Below, piece after piece: positions 37,119-49,298 of a stretch of DNA of 64,000 nucleotides. A program made the position numbers and the translations under genes. The stretch is taken from the NCBI GenBank assembly GCA_022885665.1, contig JAGQDJ010000102.1:1-64000 (forward strand), given 5' to 3'. The notes beneath the pieces were generated by a model, which was not told the origin of the DNA, did no database searches, and saw only the letters and a list, made by a program, of their open reading frames with translations. Source of the stretch: Triops longicaudatus (taxonomy: Eukaryota; Arthropoda; Branchiopoda; Notostraca; Triopsidae). How positions within the stretch are numbered: position 1 is the stretch's first letter; each line of letters opens with the position of its first letter.

Positions 37119-37278
37119 CAGGGCCGGATTATAATAGAGGCTAAGTAGTGGTGTGGCGGGGCCCGTCAAGAAAGTACTCTTTCTCAGCGCGAATACGTCA
37201 GCGGGGGGCCGCGGATACGCCAGCGGGGGGCCGCGGATACGTCAGCCTAGGGGCCCGTAAAGACTTAATCCGGCCCTG
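37119..37278. mobile_element. hAT-type MITE, 160 bp, 8-bp TSD
   Basis: Perfect 13-bp terminal inverted repeats, CAGGGCCGGATTA at the left and its complement at the right, are flanked by the 8-bp duplication CTTAGAAT at 37111-37118 and 37279-37286. The interior at about 37198-37248 holds two near-identical GC-rich units (CAGCGGGGGGCCGCGGATAC) in tandem. It is non-coding. The perfect duplication suggests recent insertion. Confidence 0.93.
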
Positions 37279-37890
37279 CTTAGAATGTTACAAAGTAAAA
37301 GGCATCGCCCACCACGACCCTGTTGTTGGGTGACAATGCTGAACACTTACCCAATTAATACGGTCCTTTCGCAAAATTTGAGGGGCGCAAGTAGTGCAGC
37401 CTGCAAGTAGTGCAGCTTGATGCGGTTACGCATTGTTAGTCCAGCTGAGATGGTAGTCGACGTTACACTCGAGTCACGCCACACGTAAACCTTGACCGAA
37501 CGTGTCTTGGACACCAATGAGAAATTCGAAACGAAAACGAAAGATCACTAAGTTTGATTTAAGTCTATGCTCATTTTATTGACCTTCCAGTCATGATTTT
37601 CAAAGATTTAGCTGTAAAGACGGCTTTATGTGCGTGGCTGAACTGTCAACAATTTTGTCTACCTTTTGTACTGTGTTTTAGTAGTGAAACAGAAAATACA
37701 GTTTTATCAGCGCCGCAACTGACGATTCAGAAAGCAGTCGTAAGACGAAGCGTGAACCATTCAAGTGTGTAGAAAACAATATTGTTGAGAGAAAGTACAT
37801 TCGGCCCTGCGATCTTACGGTACCCCAAGCAAACCGGAAGATTCCTATAGAAATATTTGAATTGGATATATGGGGCATTAAGAAGAAAAA

Positions 37891-39057
37891 ATGAGATCGT
37901 GGTCACTCATATCTATTTTCCGTTGGGTATTTGTAACTTCAGTGATTTTTTTGGTCGTCTTGTATTTCACATCCGAACATTACTACCAGATCTTTACTTC
38001 CACTACAGTACTGCCACTATGCCCAGAGGAATCTCCATTATTGAGTATAATGTCCATTGTACAAAAATACTTCAGAACTTTCAGTCGGTTATTAGATTTA
38101 TTTCGCAATTTCCTTTCCGACTTCACGTAACAGTTGGATTGCGGCCAGTAAACGAAACAGCCCCAAGTTTCGACGATCTAAACCGGAAACTCGGACCTAC
38201 GGTGCAGCCTGGCGGCGTTCATCTACCCTCTAATTGCCATGCCCGTCGCCAGATAGCGCTTATAGTACCCTGCTACAACCGATCCGCTAACCTGCGAGCA
38301 TTTCTGCAACACATGCATCCGTTTCTGCAGCGTCAACAAGCGGCGTACACCATCTTTGTGGTGGACCAAAACGGTACAGAGCTCTTTAACAAGGCAAGGG
38401 CCATGAACGCCGCCTTCGTTGAAGCTTCAGCGCTACACCCATATGACTGCTTCATTTTTCACGATGTGGACTTTTTACCCGAGAACGACGGTACTTTGTA
38501 CACTTGCGCAAAAATGCCAGTCAATTTTATCGGAACTGCTGCCATAGGGAAAGATCCTCACAAGTATTAGTAATCTTTTTAAACATAAAGTCTAGGCAGT
38601 TACAAAAGAAAACCGTAAACTTCTCGTTTCTACAGGCCGTACTACCCTACATACTTTGGCGGAGTCTGTGCTTTTACCAAAGAACAGTTTCTTAAAGTGA
38701 ACGGGTTTTCGAACCAATATACGGGTTGGGGAGGGGAGGATGACGATATGTTTAAGCGTGTCATGCTGCACGGTTTAAGCATAAAGCGTTACTCGGAGCA
38801 GTTAGCCCCTTACCGAATGTTGGATCACGGACAAACCAATACTAATCCTCATAGGTACGAATGTTTTCATATGTTGGCAAAGGAATGTTTCCGTCAGCTC
38901 TTTTTTTCACTTCAGAAAGGATCTGCTGGACTTCGCAGAAGAACGAATGGAAACTGATGGAATTAGTAACTTAAAGTACCGTCGTATCAGAATGGAGAAA
39001 CGCCCACTGTACACATGGATTCTGATCGATCCCCCAACCTTAACAACAGCGTTCTAA
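37891..39057 (+). CDS. Family-7 beta-1,4-galactosyl/N-acetylgalactosaminyl-transferase
   Basis: Four exons: 37891-38044, 38134-38563, 38636-38854, 38916-39057, joined in frame to 314 residues. This is a type II Golgi membrane enzyme: a short cytosolic tail, then a membrane helix at about residues 12-29. Catalytic-domain motifs run in order: CPEESPLL, IALIVPCYNR, FHDVDFLPEND (the DxD metal site), TYFGGVCAFTKEQF, GWGGEDDDM (acceptor and base loop) and NPHRKDLL. The domain ends KRPLYTWILIDPP. It transfers Gal or GalNAc from the UDP sugar to terminal GlcNAc. The tyrosine/isoleucine position that sets donor choice needs an alignment, so I do not choose between them. The first intron is only 89 bp; reading through it would shift frame. 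AATAAA follows the stop at about 39089. Confidence 0.94.
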
Positions 39058-40132
39058 GAGCTTATATAAACGTCCAAGTTTGTGACGCAATAAAACTCTT
39101 TTTAATTTTTCCCAGAAAAATTAATGATCATGTGAATTAAAAAAAGAGCAATACTGCGGCAAAATACGTATATCTATGCAACCTATAGGTGTATTCCATA
39201 GGCTTTAAATGTTGGTAAAAATGTTAACTGGTTGTGTACGCGTTGTGGAGTGGGTAAGGAAGAACAAAAGAGGAGGAATAGGTCAATGTGGACATTTTTC
39301 TGTCCTTTATTTTACACGTCACGCGCAAACGAAACTCTAGCACAGGAGTTCCCAAACTTATTCGTATGCGGTGCACTTACGATTTCCCTAGTTTTCCGCG
39401 GCGCTCTTTGGAACACTGTATAGATGATGGTAGAATTGGACTACTGAGAACTTACACAAACTTTCATAGTTATTATTTTAAATTGCTGTTAAAGAATACT
39501 TACGAGAGCACTGAACAAAAGTGAACATCACAATTAATAGGATAGGCGAGCCTGTACTACAGTGCACATTTTCTCAAATCTAAGAATCGGATTGGACACA
39601 GCTACTCTCATTTCCCCTCCAAAACTTATTTTTCCCGGTCACTGCAATTAATCACAGCAACGTCGAAAATCCAGCTTCGCGACAAGTACGATGTGGCCAA
39701 ATTAATTAGAATTCGCTGAGCTTTGACAGCTAGTTGCAGTTATTCTTGTTTACTGTAAACTAGAATTAAGGAATATCCATATATGTAAAATCTCGCTTTC
39801 AAGGTATTATCACATGAAATCTCAGTTACACTTCTTCAGCTGAAAAAATATTGTCGATAGAATGTGGGCCTCGCAAGAATTTTCTGAGTCTATCTTTTTC
39901 AAATATTATTCACGCGAGGCTTTAGTAAAAGTAAAACAGGACTGAGCTTTCATACTTCGAGTAAATTTGGCAATTAAAATACTAAGACCCGTTTATTGGC
40001 TTATTAAAAGAGCACCAAATTGAGTTCTCATTTAGTTCCTCCCGTAAACTTCACTCCTTTTCCCGTGTGACTTTTGTCACATTCAGTTGTTACTTATAAT
40101 TATTTGTTCGATGTGTCAACTGTCCCACCTCT

Positions 40133-40700
40133 CTACTGTGAGCTTGCATTGGCAGTGTACGCTACCGGAATGCGGAACAGGCTTAACAAAACGCTAAACC
40201 GCTGTGTTGATGTTGCAAGCAAATTTTTCACAAGAGTATTGTTAAACTTCAACAGTTCTGTCGGAGAAAGTTTGTTTAGAGGAGCCAGTACAGATGATAC
40301 CGCACACCTATGGTGCAGTACCGGTCTCTTGAATTCAATTAGTTGCTTCATCGAACGGCTCGAGAACTTCGATGAGCTCTTGCAAACTTTCCCAGTCACG
40401 CACCGTAAAAGCCAAATGGTTTATTTATCGCGTTCCACGTTCTTTCATCGCGTGGTCAAGGTCTTGCCAGAGTTCTTCATCAGTATCCGCAAGGAAGACT
40501 TCTTCGGGACTGTCCGGTGTAGTGAGCCCGCGTTCGTTTGAACAAACAACGCCTTTTTCACATTACTTGCGTTATCTCTAACGAAGAAATTGACTTTGAT
40601 TCAATGCAGGATTCCGTCACTGCGTCTTCAAAGGTGTTCGTAATTAGTTAGCCTGTGTGAGAGCCCTTGAAAGCCCTGAATGTCATTAGGTAAGAGGCAA
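40133..40700 (-). pseudogene. Broken hAT-family transposase fragment
   Basis: Read on the minus strand with frame changes, the stretch gives in order: FRAFKGSHTG, VRDNASNVKKALF, DTDEELWQDLDHAMKERG, LAFTVRDWESLQELIEVL followed by EPFDEAT, and finally NNTLVKNLLATSTQRFSVLL. These match the order of motifs in hAT transposases: GSHT, then TDNASNM, then the helical W..L..ll.vL.pf.eaT block, then the LxxSLxxRF block. At least two in-frame stops and two frameshifts interrupt it, so it is not functional. No terminal repeats were found around it. It cannot be tied to the three hAT MITEs from this sequence alone. Confidence 0.75.
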
Positions 40701-40919
40701 AGACACAGTAGTAAAATGTTTCAGCCCGAATTCCCAAGTACGAACGCTTTCTTCTCTATCCATATATCCATCGTGAGGGCGACGTAGCTCACGTTGGTAA
40801 TCGTTTGCAACATTCTACCTTTCTTCTCAGCTATGAAACTTGGAAGAAGCGTACTAGTCATATGCAGTCTCGAAGATACGGCAACTCTTTTATCCCAGAC
40901 TTTGAAGAAAGTGTGAAAT

Positions 40920-41070
40920 TCCGTTATTTCAAGTTTTTAAGAAACACACAACAGTTTAACAGAGCAGAGGAACACCTACATCTAGTGGTTCTACACTCAC
41001 ACGATAGGCAAGTTCATGCTACGAGTAAAAACTGAACTCGCGATGTGGTAGAATTGTCCCTACCCTCTAC
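40920..41070 (+). repeat. Dispersed repeat, copy A (copy B at 59368-59515)
   Basis: This shares with 59368-59515 the order of words TTATTT...GTTTTTAAGAA, AACAGA...GCAGAG, CATCTA.TGGTT.TACA.TCA, AAGTTC.TGCT.CGAG and ATTGTCCCTACC. Similarity continues over about 140 bp with small gaps. It is non-coding in both copies and unclassified. Confidence 0.65.
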
Positions 41071-43584
41071 TTTTCTTTTCCGTCAGCTTCATCATGGCAA
41101 ACACACCCATCTTGTCTCACTCTCAGTCCAGATTGTGAACCTAGCATCTCATTTTGTCTAATAGGGTGTGTTTTCGTGGTCGTTTGGTCTTAGTTTTCGT
41201 CGTCTTAAGGCATGCAAAACTCACTGGATAGCCAGCACACCGTTTCACCTGAGTAAAATTTGGGGCTGGACTTTTTTGTTCAAGTGAAGCAAATAAATAA
41301 GAACAGGAAACTGCCCACACTGTCCTGTCCCTTTTGCTTTTTCTACTCTTATTTGTGAATGTTTGCCACCAAGGAAAGCTCACGTGTTTCTAATGTCACG
41401 AAAATTGTTTGATTGCAGTTCAATCCCTCGGAAAATTTCCGCGACTTTTGTGTAATACGGATTGCATCAGAACATCTACTTTGAGCAGGAAATAGTAAAG
41501 GTTTTTGACAAATTAATGTGTCACACAAAATAACTTCTATTTGACTGGTGCTGGTAGAATCATGATTGCATGTCATCGACTTCTCGTTCCCTCTGCGTAT
41601 TGTCCGCCCCCAGCTTTCAGCAGGCCATTCATATGAATAGCTTACAACAGGAGAAACTCACTGTATTTGCAGCAAGCCTTTCCCCTATAAATTACGGTAT
41701 GGCTTTCTTTCTCCTCTCACTATCCCTACTCAGTTATTACTGTTATTCTTGTTCTCATACCCTTGGGATGTAATTTCGGTTTTATTTCGGGGGTACCGAT
41801 CAAATTCTGAAATCCTTTTTAAGGAGTCAGTCTAAGATACGCAACCCACCTAACTGGTATTCTGTACACTGTCAAGCTTGCTCAATAAAAGTTTCTTGCA
41901 GCATTGTACTTTGCATTACTTTTACGCACAATCCCCTAAACCTAACGAGATCCTGCTTTTAAAACACACAAGCACTGTTAAACTTTCTCGGTCTAAATGC
42001 CTCTGTAGGCAACAAGCCCAACTTTCTCTATTGGATTTGCCTGTCAAATAAAGATTATAACAGTCTATGCAAGCAGTTGATCCTCCCAAGAATGTCCAGT
42101 TGACGTCTATATCTGAAGAACAAGTTCTTAACACTCCTTTCATAAAGCGAATGTTTTATGTGTTTTACGTTTTGAATACATTATTGTTTTTCTGAGTCTA
42201 TGCGTAAAAAAAATTTGCTGTTTGCTTTTTGTTACAACGCCACGTAAGGGGCTGAAAAACACAGCCAAGCTTACTCATTGTACTGACGAATAATGAACAG
42301 TTTCATACGAATAGTGCACTTTGAGCTATTCCACATCATCTACATTGAACAGATTTCCAACACCCCTTGTTACTGAACTTGAAGTAATTTTTGCCACGCA
42401 TTACAAATGTTATGTGAATACTGTATGCATATTACAGTGGTTTCGGTATAAAAAACGAGTGTAAGCAAAACAAATACATCCTTTTGTTCCCTGTGCTTCA
42501 TGTCACTTAGGCTAAGCATTAAGAATGTAAAGATAATGAGTGTGTTTCCATATAGTCACGTTTCCATACAAGCCATGATGGATAATTTATTGGTTTCTGT
42601 GCTTTAACAACAGCACGAAGAAACTTTTTTACTTATTGAATCAAAATTTATCGCAAAAAGCTGACGCAAATAATGAAGGCTAGTCCCATTACGTTAAATC
42701 ATTAAAAAACGGTTTGCTTCCTCTAACTGGGATGAAAGCTTACTAAATAATCCACGAAGGGCTTAACAGAGCTAACTCAGGTAACAATGGGAGTGATGGC
42801 TGCAGCTCGTTTGCACATACAGAGTTTGTGGCATTTGCAATTGCTTTTCTCGTTGCTGCGCTTGATGGTAAATTTTCCGATGCAGGTTGATACAGTTTTG
42901 TTGACAAAGCTATATTATAAACTTGACAAACTTTGCGATGAACAGCCAAGACGGGAAATATGGCCTTTCGTAATTCCGACGAGCTGTACAAAATTCTTAC
43001 ACGTTAGCTAACTGTTTCAACTGACAATTCTCACTGCTCGTAATTCATCACTTATTCACTTTTACCGAAAATTTAATCTCAACAGCCCATAAAGTACTAC
43101 GCTATGCGCAAGCCGGGTGCCAGAATCCAGGCCCGTTAGTGAACTAATACGTAAATTTAAAAGTAATTACCATAATAAAATGTTTCATCCCACGTTAGGT
43201 AGCTTGTAGCAGTTTTTCCTTAAGAAAAATGGACGCTTTCATAATATCGTTTCTATTATAACTTTCATGGAACTTTAAACGTTAACATTAGAGAAAGCAG
43301 TGAGTCAACCGACATAAATTGAATCTTTCAATGTTTATCGACCATACATAGATTTCGTTCCTTTCTGCCGGGACAACGCCCTAGTAGTGTATTGCGCAAC
43401 AGCAAGTTGTTGCTATATCTATGAATAAGAAACACCATTCATCAAAGGGCTTGGTCTTGTCCTCGAACACTCGCGAATAAGTCTGTCTTGCGGGAAGAAG
43501 TCGTGTACTATTTACAAATTTACACATTTACTTGCCATATTTTCTTAAACGTTCAGTAAAAATCGGTGAACTTGTTAATTCACG

Positions 43585-45064
43585 ATGAGAGACACTGCAG
43601 AACTTCAATGGGAGACTGACCAATCAGTAACACCAAAGAGCTTACTCTCTGTTTCACACTTCTGGACAAAATTGTGCTTTGTAACAGGTTTACCAATTGA
43701 CGTGCAGAAATACCATTTTTCAATCAAAGTTTACATTTGGATAATTATTATAACGAAATTAGTGGTAGGTTTGGTGGTTACCACTGGACTAACGCTCATG
43801 GACTTCGAAAACCGAAGGACAACCACTTCTTTACTGCTCAGTGGTTACCTAGTAAATTCTGCTACCGTTTCCAATGTGTGCATTCTTCACATAGTAATAG
43901 TGTGGAACTTTAATTCTTTTCAAACCTTCATTCAAAAAATTAATGAAGAAATTATTATAGACCCCAAACTACACTGCTTCCTTAGAAGTTCCACCTTTCT
44001 ATTACTTTTTTTCGTAATTACAGCCGTAAGTGGAGATCAATGAGAGTAAATATATACGCTTATAATGGTGCCTATAAAAATTTAGCAAGTAGTAATGACA
44101 GTCCTGGCTGCATTATCGGAGCCCAAGCTTTTCTTCCCAAAGCCGTGGAGCTCTTTACTGTGGACAATGTGGGTCATTTCGTGCATGTTTCCAGAGGTCA
44201 TGGCCTACACAATTGCGTGGCTAATCGTAACACTGGGTTACCAATTCGCTCTAGTGAAAAATGCGGTGGAAAATAAAACGTTTGTTAGTTGGGAGAAGCT
44301 TTACAAGCGCCATGTTAGGCTTTGTAAACTCTGTGGGGAGCTACAAAAATGCTTGAGTCTACCTCTAGTGATAATCACAGGCTGTACTCTGATGACCATT
44401 TGCTTCAGCATTTTCTACATTGTGGAAGAAACTCAACGAAACCCCTTTTCACTTAATTTCTTTCACATGATTCTCAGTACAACGATTTATTCCTTAAGAA
44501 TTGTTGCTTTGTGCGTTGCCGCAAACTACCTCAAAGATCAAGTAAAATTCACCTGACATAACTTGACATTTTCTATAATCACGTTTGTACGAAAAGGCAA
44601 CTTCCTTGGCTTCGGATTTGGCCGAAGAAGAAGGAAACTATCTTACAACGCCTCAAACTCTGAAGGTCGGCTACCATTTTTTAGTCTCCTTTCCAAATGA
44701 ATTTTTGAAAGTTTGCCAACAATTTTGTCGTTTCTGCAAATAAATTAAATTACTGGATATGTTATAATTATTACATTATATGCTACAATTATTTAAAAGC
44801 CTTTAAGAGCTAAGCATTTACGGAGTGTTTTTCAAGGTTGTTCGGAGCTTCGCGATGAACGTCCGTAATTTGGAACACCTTACGTCCATTTCCGTAGGCG
44901 GGTTTTGCCTACTAGGAAAGCCATTAATCCTAACGGTACTGCAAAGTCCACATGTATTAACACATAAAGTAAAGTGTATTTTGTTGATTCAGACGCTAGC
45001 CATGAATATCACATACTTTGTTCTGCTACGACAAGTGCGAAGCTCGGAGCCTGTACACCATTAG
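43585..45064 (+). CDS. Gustatory-receptor-like seven-transmembrane protein
   Basis: Five exons: 43585-44025, 44086-44541, 44597-44665, 44837-44935, 44993-45064. All are phase 0 and join to 378 residues, in the usual 350-450 range for arthropod gustatory receptors. Hydrophobic segments are spread along the chain, for example VYIWIIIITKLVVGLVVTTG, VCILHIVIVWNF and STFLLLFFVITA. A charged loop then carries WEKLYKRHVRLCKLC. The end reads LTTLAMNITYFVLLRQ, close to the family's C-terminal TY-h5-QF signature (here Q is followed by V instead of F). Conserved phase-0 introns near the 3' end are also a family trait. Such receptors are ligand-gated channels in sensory neurons. Exon 3 has a weak donor (GTCGGC) and is the least certain part. 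No ligand can be inferred. Confidence 0.75.
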
Positions 45065-45237
45065 AACTCTGAAACGAATTAAGCGCAAAAGTATACGTGA
45101 CTAAGAGTACGTATCACTTGACGGACATAAAAGACGCGTGACTCGAAACTTGGGTCTTTTGGATTGGGAATTTGTTTCTGATGATACAGCACATTAGTGT
45201 CAGACATTAATAAATATTTACATTAATAAATAGTTCT

Positions 45238-45395
45238 CAGTAAAACCTCACTACAGAGAACACTCAAGGAAACAGGAATTTGGTTCATTACTGTCCTAGC
45301 TAATCCTGGCTTACATGCCTCCGTGACCTATGGAGCTCGTTCACAGTAGCCGACCGTTAGTTGCAATTGTTATCTGTTATAGAGAGGTTTTACTT
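45238..45395. mobile_element. Degraded pogo/Tigger-like MITE
   Basis: The left end is CAGTAAAACCTCACTACAGA and the right end, reverse complemented, AAGTAAAACCTCTCTATAAC. The AGTAAAACCTC ends are typical of pogo/Tigger elements. The interior is non-coding. The TA target site is blurred, so the borders are approximate. Confidence 0.65.
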
Positions 45396-46433
45396 ACTTA
45401 AAGAGCGTAACAACATTCATGTTATTCAACCAATTGTCAGATAACTAGAATAATTTGTGCAATGAAGTGTTACACATTGAAACCTTTTTATTATTTTTTA
45501 AATTCACTGTTCGCGTAAAATACTCCCATTATGTAATAAAATCATGAAACACAAAATAACAGTAACCTAGCTATAGTGTTCGATGCCTGTTAACCTTGAC
45601 AGGAAAGCCTAAAATGCATAACAGTTTGACAGGTTCATAGGTCAACAACTTTAATGTCTTTACGTGAAAATGGTTTTTACGTCTCTTAAACGGAGTTTTA
45701 ACTGAGCACCGAAATTGACATACATCTACATAACGATACACCCACCGAAAATAAATTGTGCAGTCCCAATAAACAAATATAACTTCCAAGATATTTCATT
45801 ACAGGATTGCCTTCAGAGAAAACACCAGGCTGGCTCAATTGCAAGTATCGTTAAAACGTCATGCTGGAGCATTTAAGGAATGTTTTCAGCTATGGAAATT
45901 GTCATTGTAATGTTTAGTTTTATTTTAGAACAAAATTTGTTTACTCTCATTTATTGGTGATCCTCTAATTTTGTAATGGCTCAATGGATACTAAGATCCT
46001 TTTTCTTCTATTGATTATACATTTGGGGGAGGGGTGTTATTCGGTTCGTTCACTGAGTGAACAAATCTGTTGTTCTTCAATTTACTATACATGCAGGTTT
46101 TATAGTGAATGCAGCTACGCAAAGGTTGTCTGTATAGTTTATGGAATTGATAAATCCCGGCAGTAACAACATGAACTGAAAGATAATGAAAGATGTCACT
46201 GTTTTATTCGTTTTTTATTTGTTTTTCTTACTGTTTTATTCGCAACGATATACACTGGGTGGTCACATAACGGAAACTAACCAATATATTCATGACAGTT
46301 TCTTCGAACGCAAATACGTACATAAAAAAGTAGTCTAAAGTTTTCTCTTCTAAAAGAGAGAAGGGAAAAGCCTACCTGAGATCTAAGCGATCTTAGAATT
46401 TTTTGTCTTATATTGAAGTCATATGTACAGGTT
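45396..46433. other. Intergenic, 3' flanks of the Gr-like gene and ZnT gene
   Basis: No coding exon was recognised. Two minus-strand AATAAA hexamers near 46202-46238 are candidate polyadenylation signals for the zinc-transporter gene. Confidence 0.55.
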
Positions 46434-49298
46434 TTATTCTTTGATAATTAACGGAGTATGAACATGTGCACCGCTTTCGAGGCAGGATAAGTTACCGTCA
46501 CAGGTTTTGAGTTCATGATCAGATTCTGGGCAGTTCGAATGAGCAATACCTGCACTATTTACATTGGCTGAATTACGCTGTCGGCATCCGTTTTGTTCTA
46601 TCGCGGGATTTCCCTGCAAACGTGTCAAATACAATAACATGACGATTTTTACCCTTTTTTACAAGAATAGTTTTTAGCATTAGAAGGTTTCTTTCTCAAA
46701 ACATGCAATGTATTAGTAAAAGTGAAAGAAAGAACAGGCCATGCACATGCTATAAACAGAATCAGTCTGTGAGCAAGTTTTGATCGGTTAGTAACAAAAT
46801 AACTTTCGTCTGTCAACCTTTTGCTTCCATTTGTCTACTAAGCAGTCCAGTTGACCATAAGCACGTCCCAAATATTAAGGAAAGATACCAATTCCATGCT
46901 CACTAGTTGTACTGGCAGATACGTTCAAGTTTTCCTTCGTGGGCGTTACCTGTTTTGATGGGCCACAACACGTTGACGCCGCGCAGGTTTTGTCTTTGGT
47001 TGAACAATCTAAAGCACAACTTTCCGCTTCACTTATATCGCCAGGAACCTGGAATAATACACTAGCATAAAGTTCTTGAAATATCAATACTCCCACAATT
47101 TTTATTCACCTCGACAAATTCGGGCTGAATTGTGGTTGAATGAATACCCTCGTTATGGAAAAATTCTTTCACCCTTTCAGCAATTTTCATGTAGTCAGCC
47201 AAGTTACGACACCTATTAAAGAAACAAAAATAAATGAGCAGATTCCGCAAATAAATTTCGAAAAATGAGACTAACGTATAAATTACATACAAAATTAATT
47301 TCAAAGTAATAAAAAGCTATTACTGATATAAGCTTTAATATAAAATTAAGTAAGGAACAAAAGAAAACACAGTGAACTTTTTCACCCACAAGAGCTTATT
47401 GAGTGAAACTTTTGCAATAATGCAGCTTCAGTACGAGCAGATGAGTCGTAATCCATACAATTTTTGACAAAACACGACTATTCTTGCATAGAAATAGCGT
47501 CAAATGGATTCACAGTTTACCGCTACAATTACCTGCTTGTTTTTGGTTTCCGGCCACCTTTAACGTGCAAACTTTAAATTTAGCCTAAATTCAACGTAAC
47601 CTAGCTTAATCTAAACCAAACAGGCAACGGGATGTATAATAAAAGAGTACCCTTTGTTAAGTTTTCGCCGGTTATGTGGGTTTCTACGTAAGCAAACTCT
47701 ACTTAATTTGGAACTGATCTAACCTAACATGACACAGAAGAACCCACTTTATTTCTACGTGAATATCTATCAGACCTCCGTTTCATATTGCTATTTGAAA
47801 GTTACCTTATGTGCGCTGACGCGATGATTCGGTCACCAGCTAATTGCCAGACGTGAAATTCGTGGACGGCAAGGACACCGTCTACCTGAGTTAGTAATTT
47901 ACGCTGCATAGCATCCACCTGTATATGAGTGGGTACAGTCTGTAAGAGTATCATGGCCGATTCTTGCACTAGAATAAAAGAAACGAAAATATGTTAGTAC
48001 AAATACCCTCTGCAGTTTCGTCCTTTTTTTCTGAATACGGCTTACACAATGGCCATGTAGAGACGAGAATAATGAAAACCATGGCAATGGATAACGCAGG
48101 ATCAATGTAGTCTTTGTACTCCCATTCGGTCAGCCAAATGAGTAACGCTGATACAATCACCACAATGGATCCCAAAGCATCAGCCATGACATGTAAGAAA
48201 ACGCCATGCATGTTCAGTTGCGACGAGTTTTTCTTGACTTCCTTTTTGTTAGTAGAAGGAACAATGACAGGGGGCGGAAAAGTGTCGTCGTTATCGTTAT
48301 CATCCATAGCCACAAACTGACTTAAATGCGAGTGACCATGTCCGCCTGAGCCGGAATGCGAATGCCCGTGCCCACTGTGACTATGTCCATGACCACCATG
48401 ACTATGACCGTGTTCTGGCATAAGAAAAAGCTTCATTAAAATGATCCGAAAACAAACCTCACAGAATTACTTACGGTGAAATAAAAACATTCCTATGATA
48501 TTGATAGCCAAACCCACTGAGCCAACAATGAGGAGTAGTTGAGGATCGTGGATCGTTTCTACCTCGTAAAACCTACGTCAAATTAATAAATGGTTAATTA
48601 AGTAATAGTAAATAAATAATAAAAAATAACACAAATATATAGTCAGTTTAGCAAATAATGATAATACTTAACGTAGCAAAAATCTGTAAGTACATAATAA
48701 AAGAAAATTAATAATAAAAGCAAATGAGTAAATAAAACCAAAGCAAAATAAATTCGTGATACTGTAGCAAGGGACAAATGGAACGTACAAGAAATTGGCT
48801 GTCCAATGGACACATCTCGACAATAGATGAAAGTCAACATCGCTACTAAAAATCAACTGGCTCAAACAAAGAAACATAAATCTTTCATAGAAGCCAAACA
48901 CAAGTTTCAAAATTTCATAAAAAACATTTCATGCTCATACCTTTTTAACGATTCCACTAAAATGGAGAAGCAAAGAGCTACTAGGAAAATGGAATTCACC
49001 AAAGCACCCAAAACTTCCGCCCTTGCCCAACCGAAAGTATTTTTTGACCATTTTTTTGGGGACATCTACAAGAAAGTTTGTTCAAGCAAAATAATGAATC
49101 AATATGGATGATTTTGCTTACTTTGACAGAAAGAAACGCAATCACCAATGATGCAACATCGCTCAGCATGTGAAAACTGTCAGCTACTAGAGCCATAGAA
49201 TTGGTGATATAGCCTACAACGAGTTCTACTAGAAAAAAGGCAGCTGTCAAAGAAAACATGGATATTAAGCGACATCGTTTTCCGTTATAGCGCCCCAT
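46434..49298 (-). CDS. ZnT1/SLC30A1-type zinc exporter (cation diffusion facilitator)
   Basis: Eight exons: 49298-49122, 49065-48941, 48572-48475, 48414-48046, 47968-47806, 47212-47110, 47048-46950, 46613-46434. They join in frame to 437 residues. It moves Zn2+ out of the cytosol in exchange for protons, as a homodimer in the plasma membrane. TM2 holds H43-x3-D47 (ADSFHMLSD) and TM5 holds H208-x3-D212 (HVMADALGS), the tetrahedral transport site. The loop between TM4 and TM5 has a histidine-rich run of GHGHSH repeats at about residues 135-165. The cytosolic domain reads HEFHVWQLAGDRIIASAHI and GIHSTTIQPEF, both close to ZnT1. The Cys-rich tail (CALDC, CCGPSK) also resembles ZnT1. The AATAAA hexamer overlaps the stop codon, and further AATAAA hexamers lie at about 46202-46238. 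Confidence 0.95.

Larger units (their letters stand above)
35829..37890. other. Intergenic spacer with two hAT MITEs
   Basis: This is the space between the divergent SCAPER and galactosyltransferase genes. It carries no coding exon that I can support. It contains MITEs at 36560-36727 and 37119-37278. A short direct repeat of about 16 bp (CAAGTAGTGCAGC words) lies near 37388-37420. Confidence 0.65.
39058..43584. other. Intergenic, contains hAT transposase relic and a dispersed repeat
   Basis: I see no intact gene in this 4.5-kb stretch. It contains the broken hAT transposase at 40133-40700 and a dispersed repeat copy at 40920-41070. The rest is AT-rich sequence with short uninterpretable open frames. 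Confidence 0.6.

Noticed and set aside
39343..39418. Short segment with CAGGAGTTCCCAAAC-like and complement ends, resembling a 76-bp hAT MITE.
   Set aside because: The two ends match only partly and the flanking 8-mers (CTCTAGCA and TATAGATG) are not a duplication.
42401..43011. Open frames near 42743-43011, considered as a second receptor or small gene.
   Set aside because: Composition and context give no domain, and the two strands compete with equally unremarkable frames.
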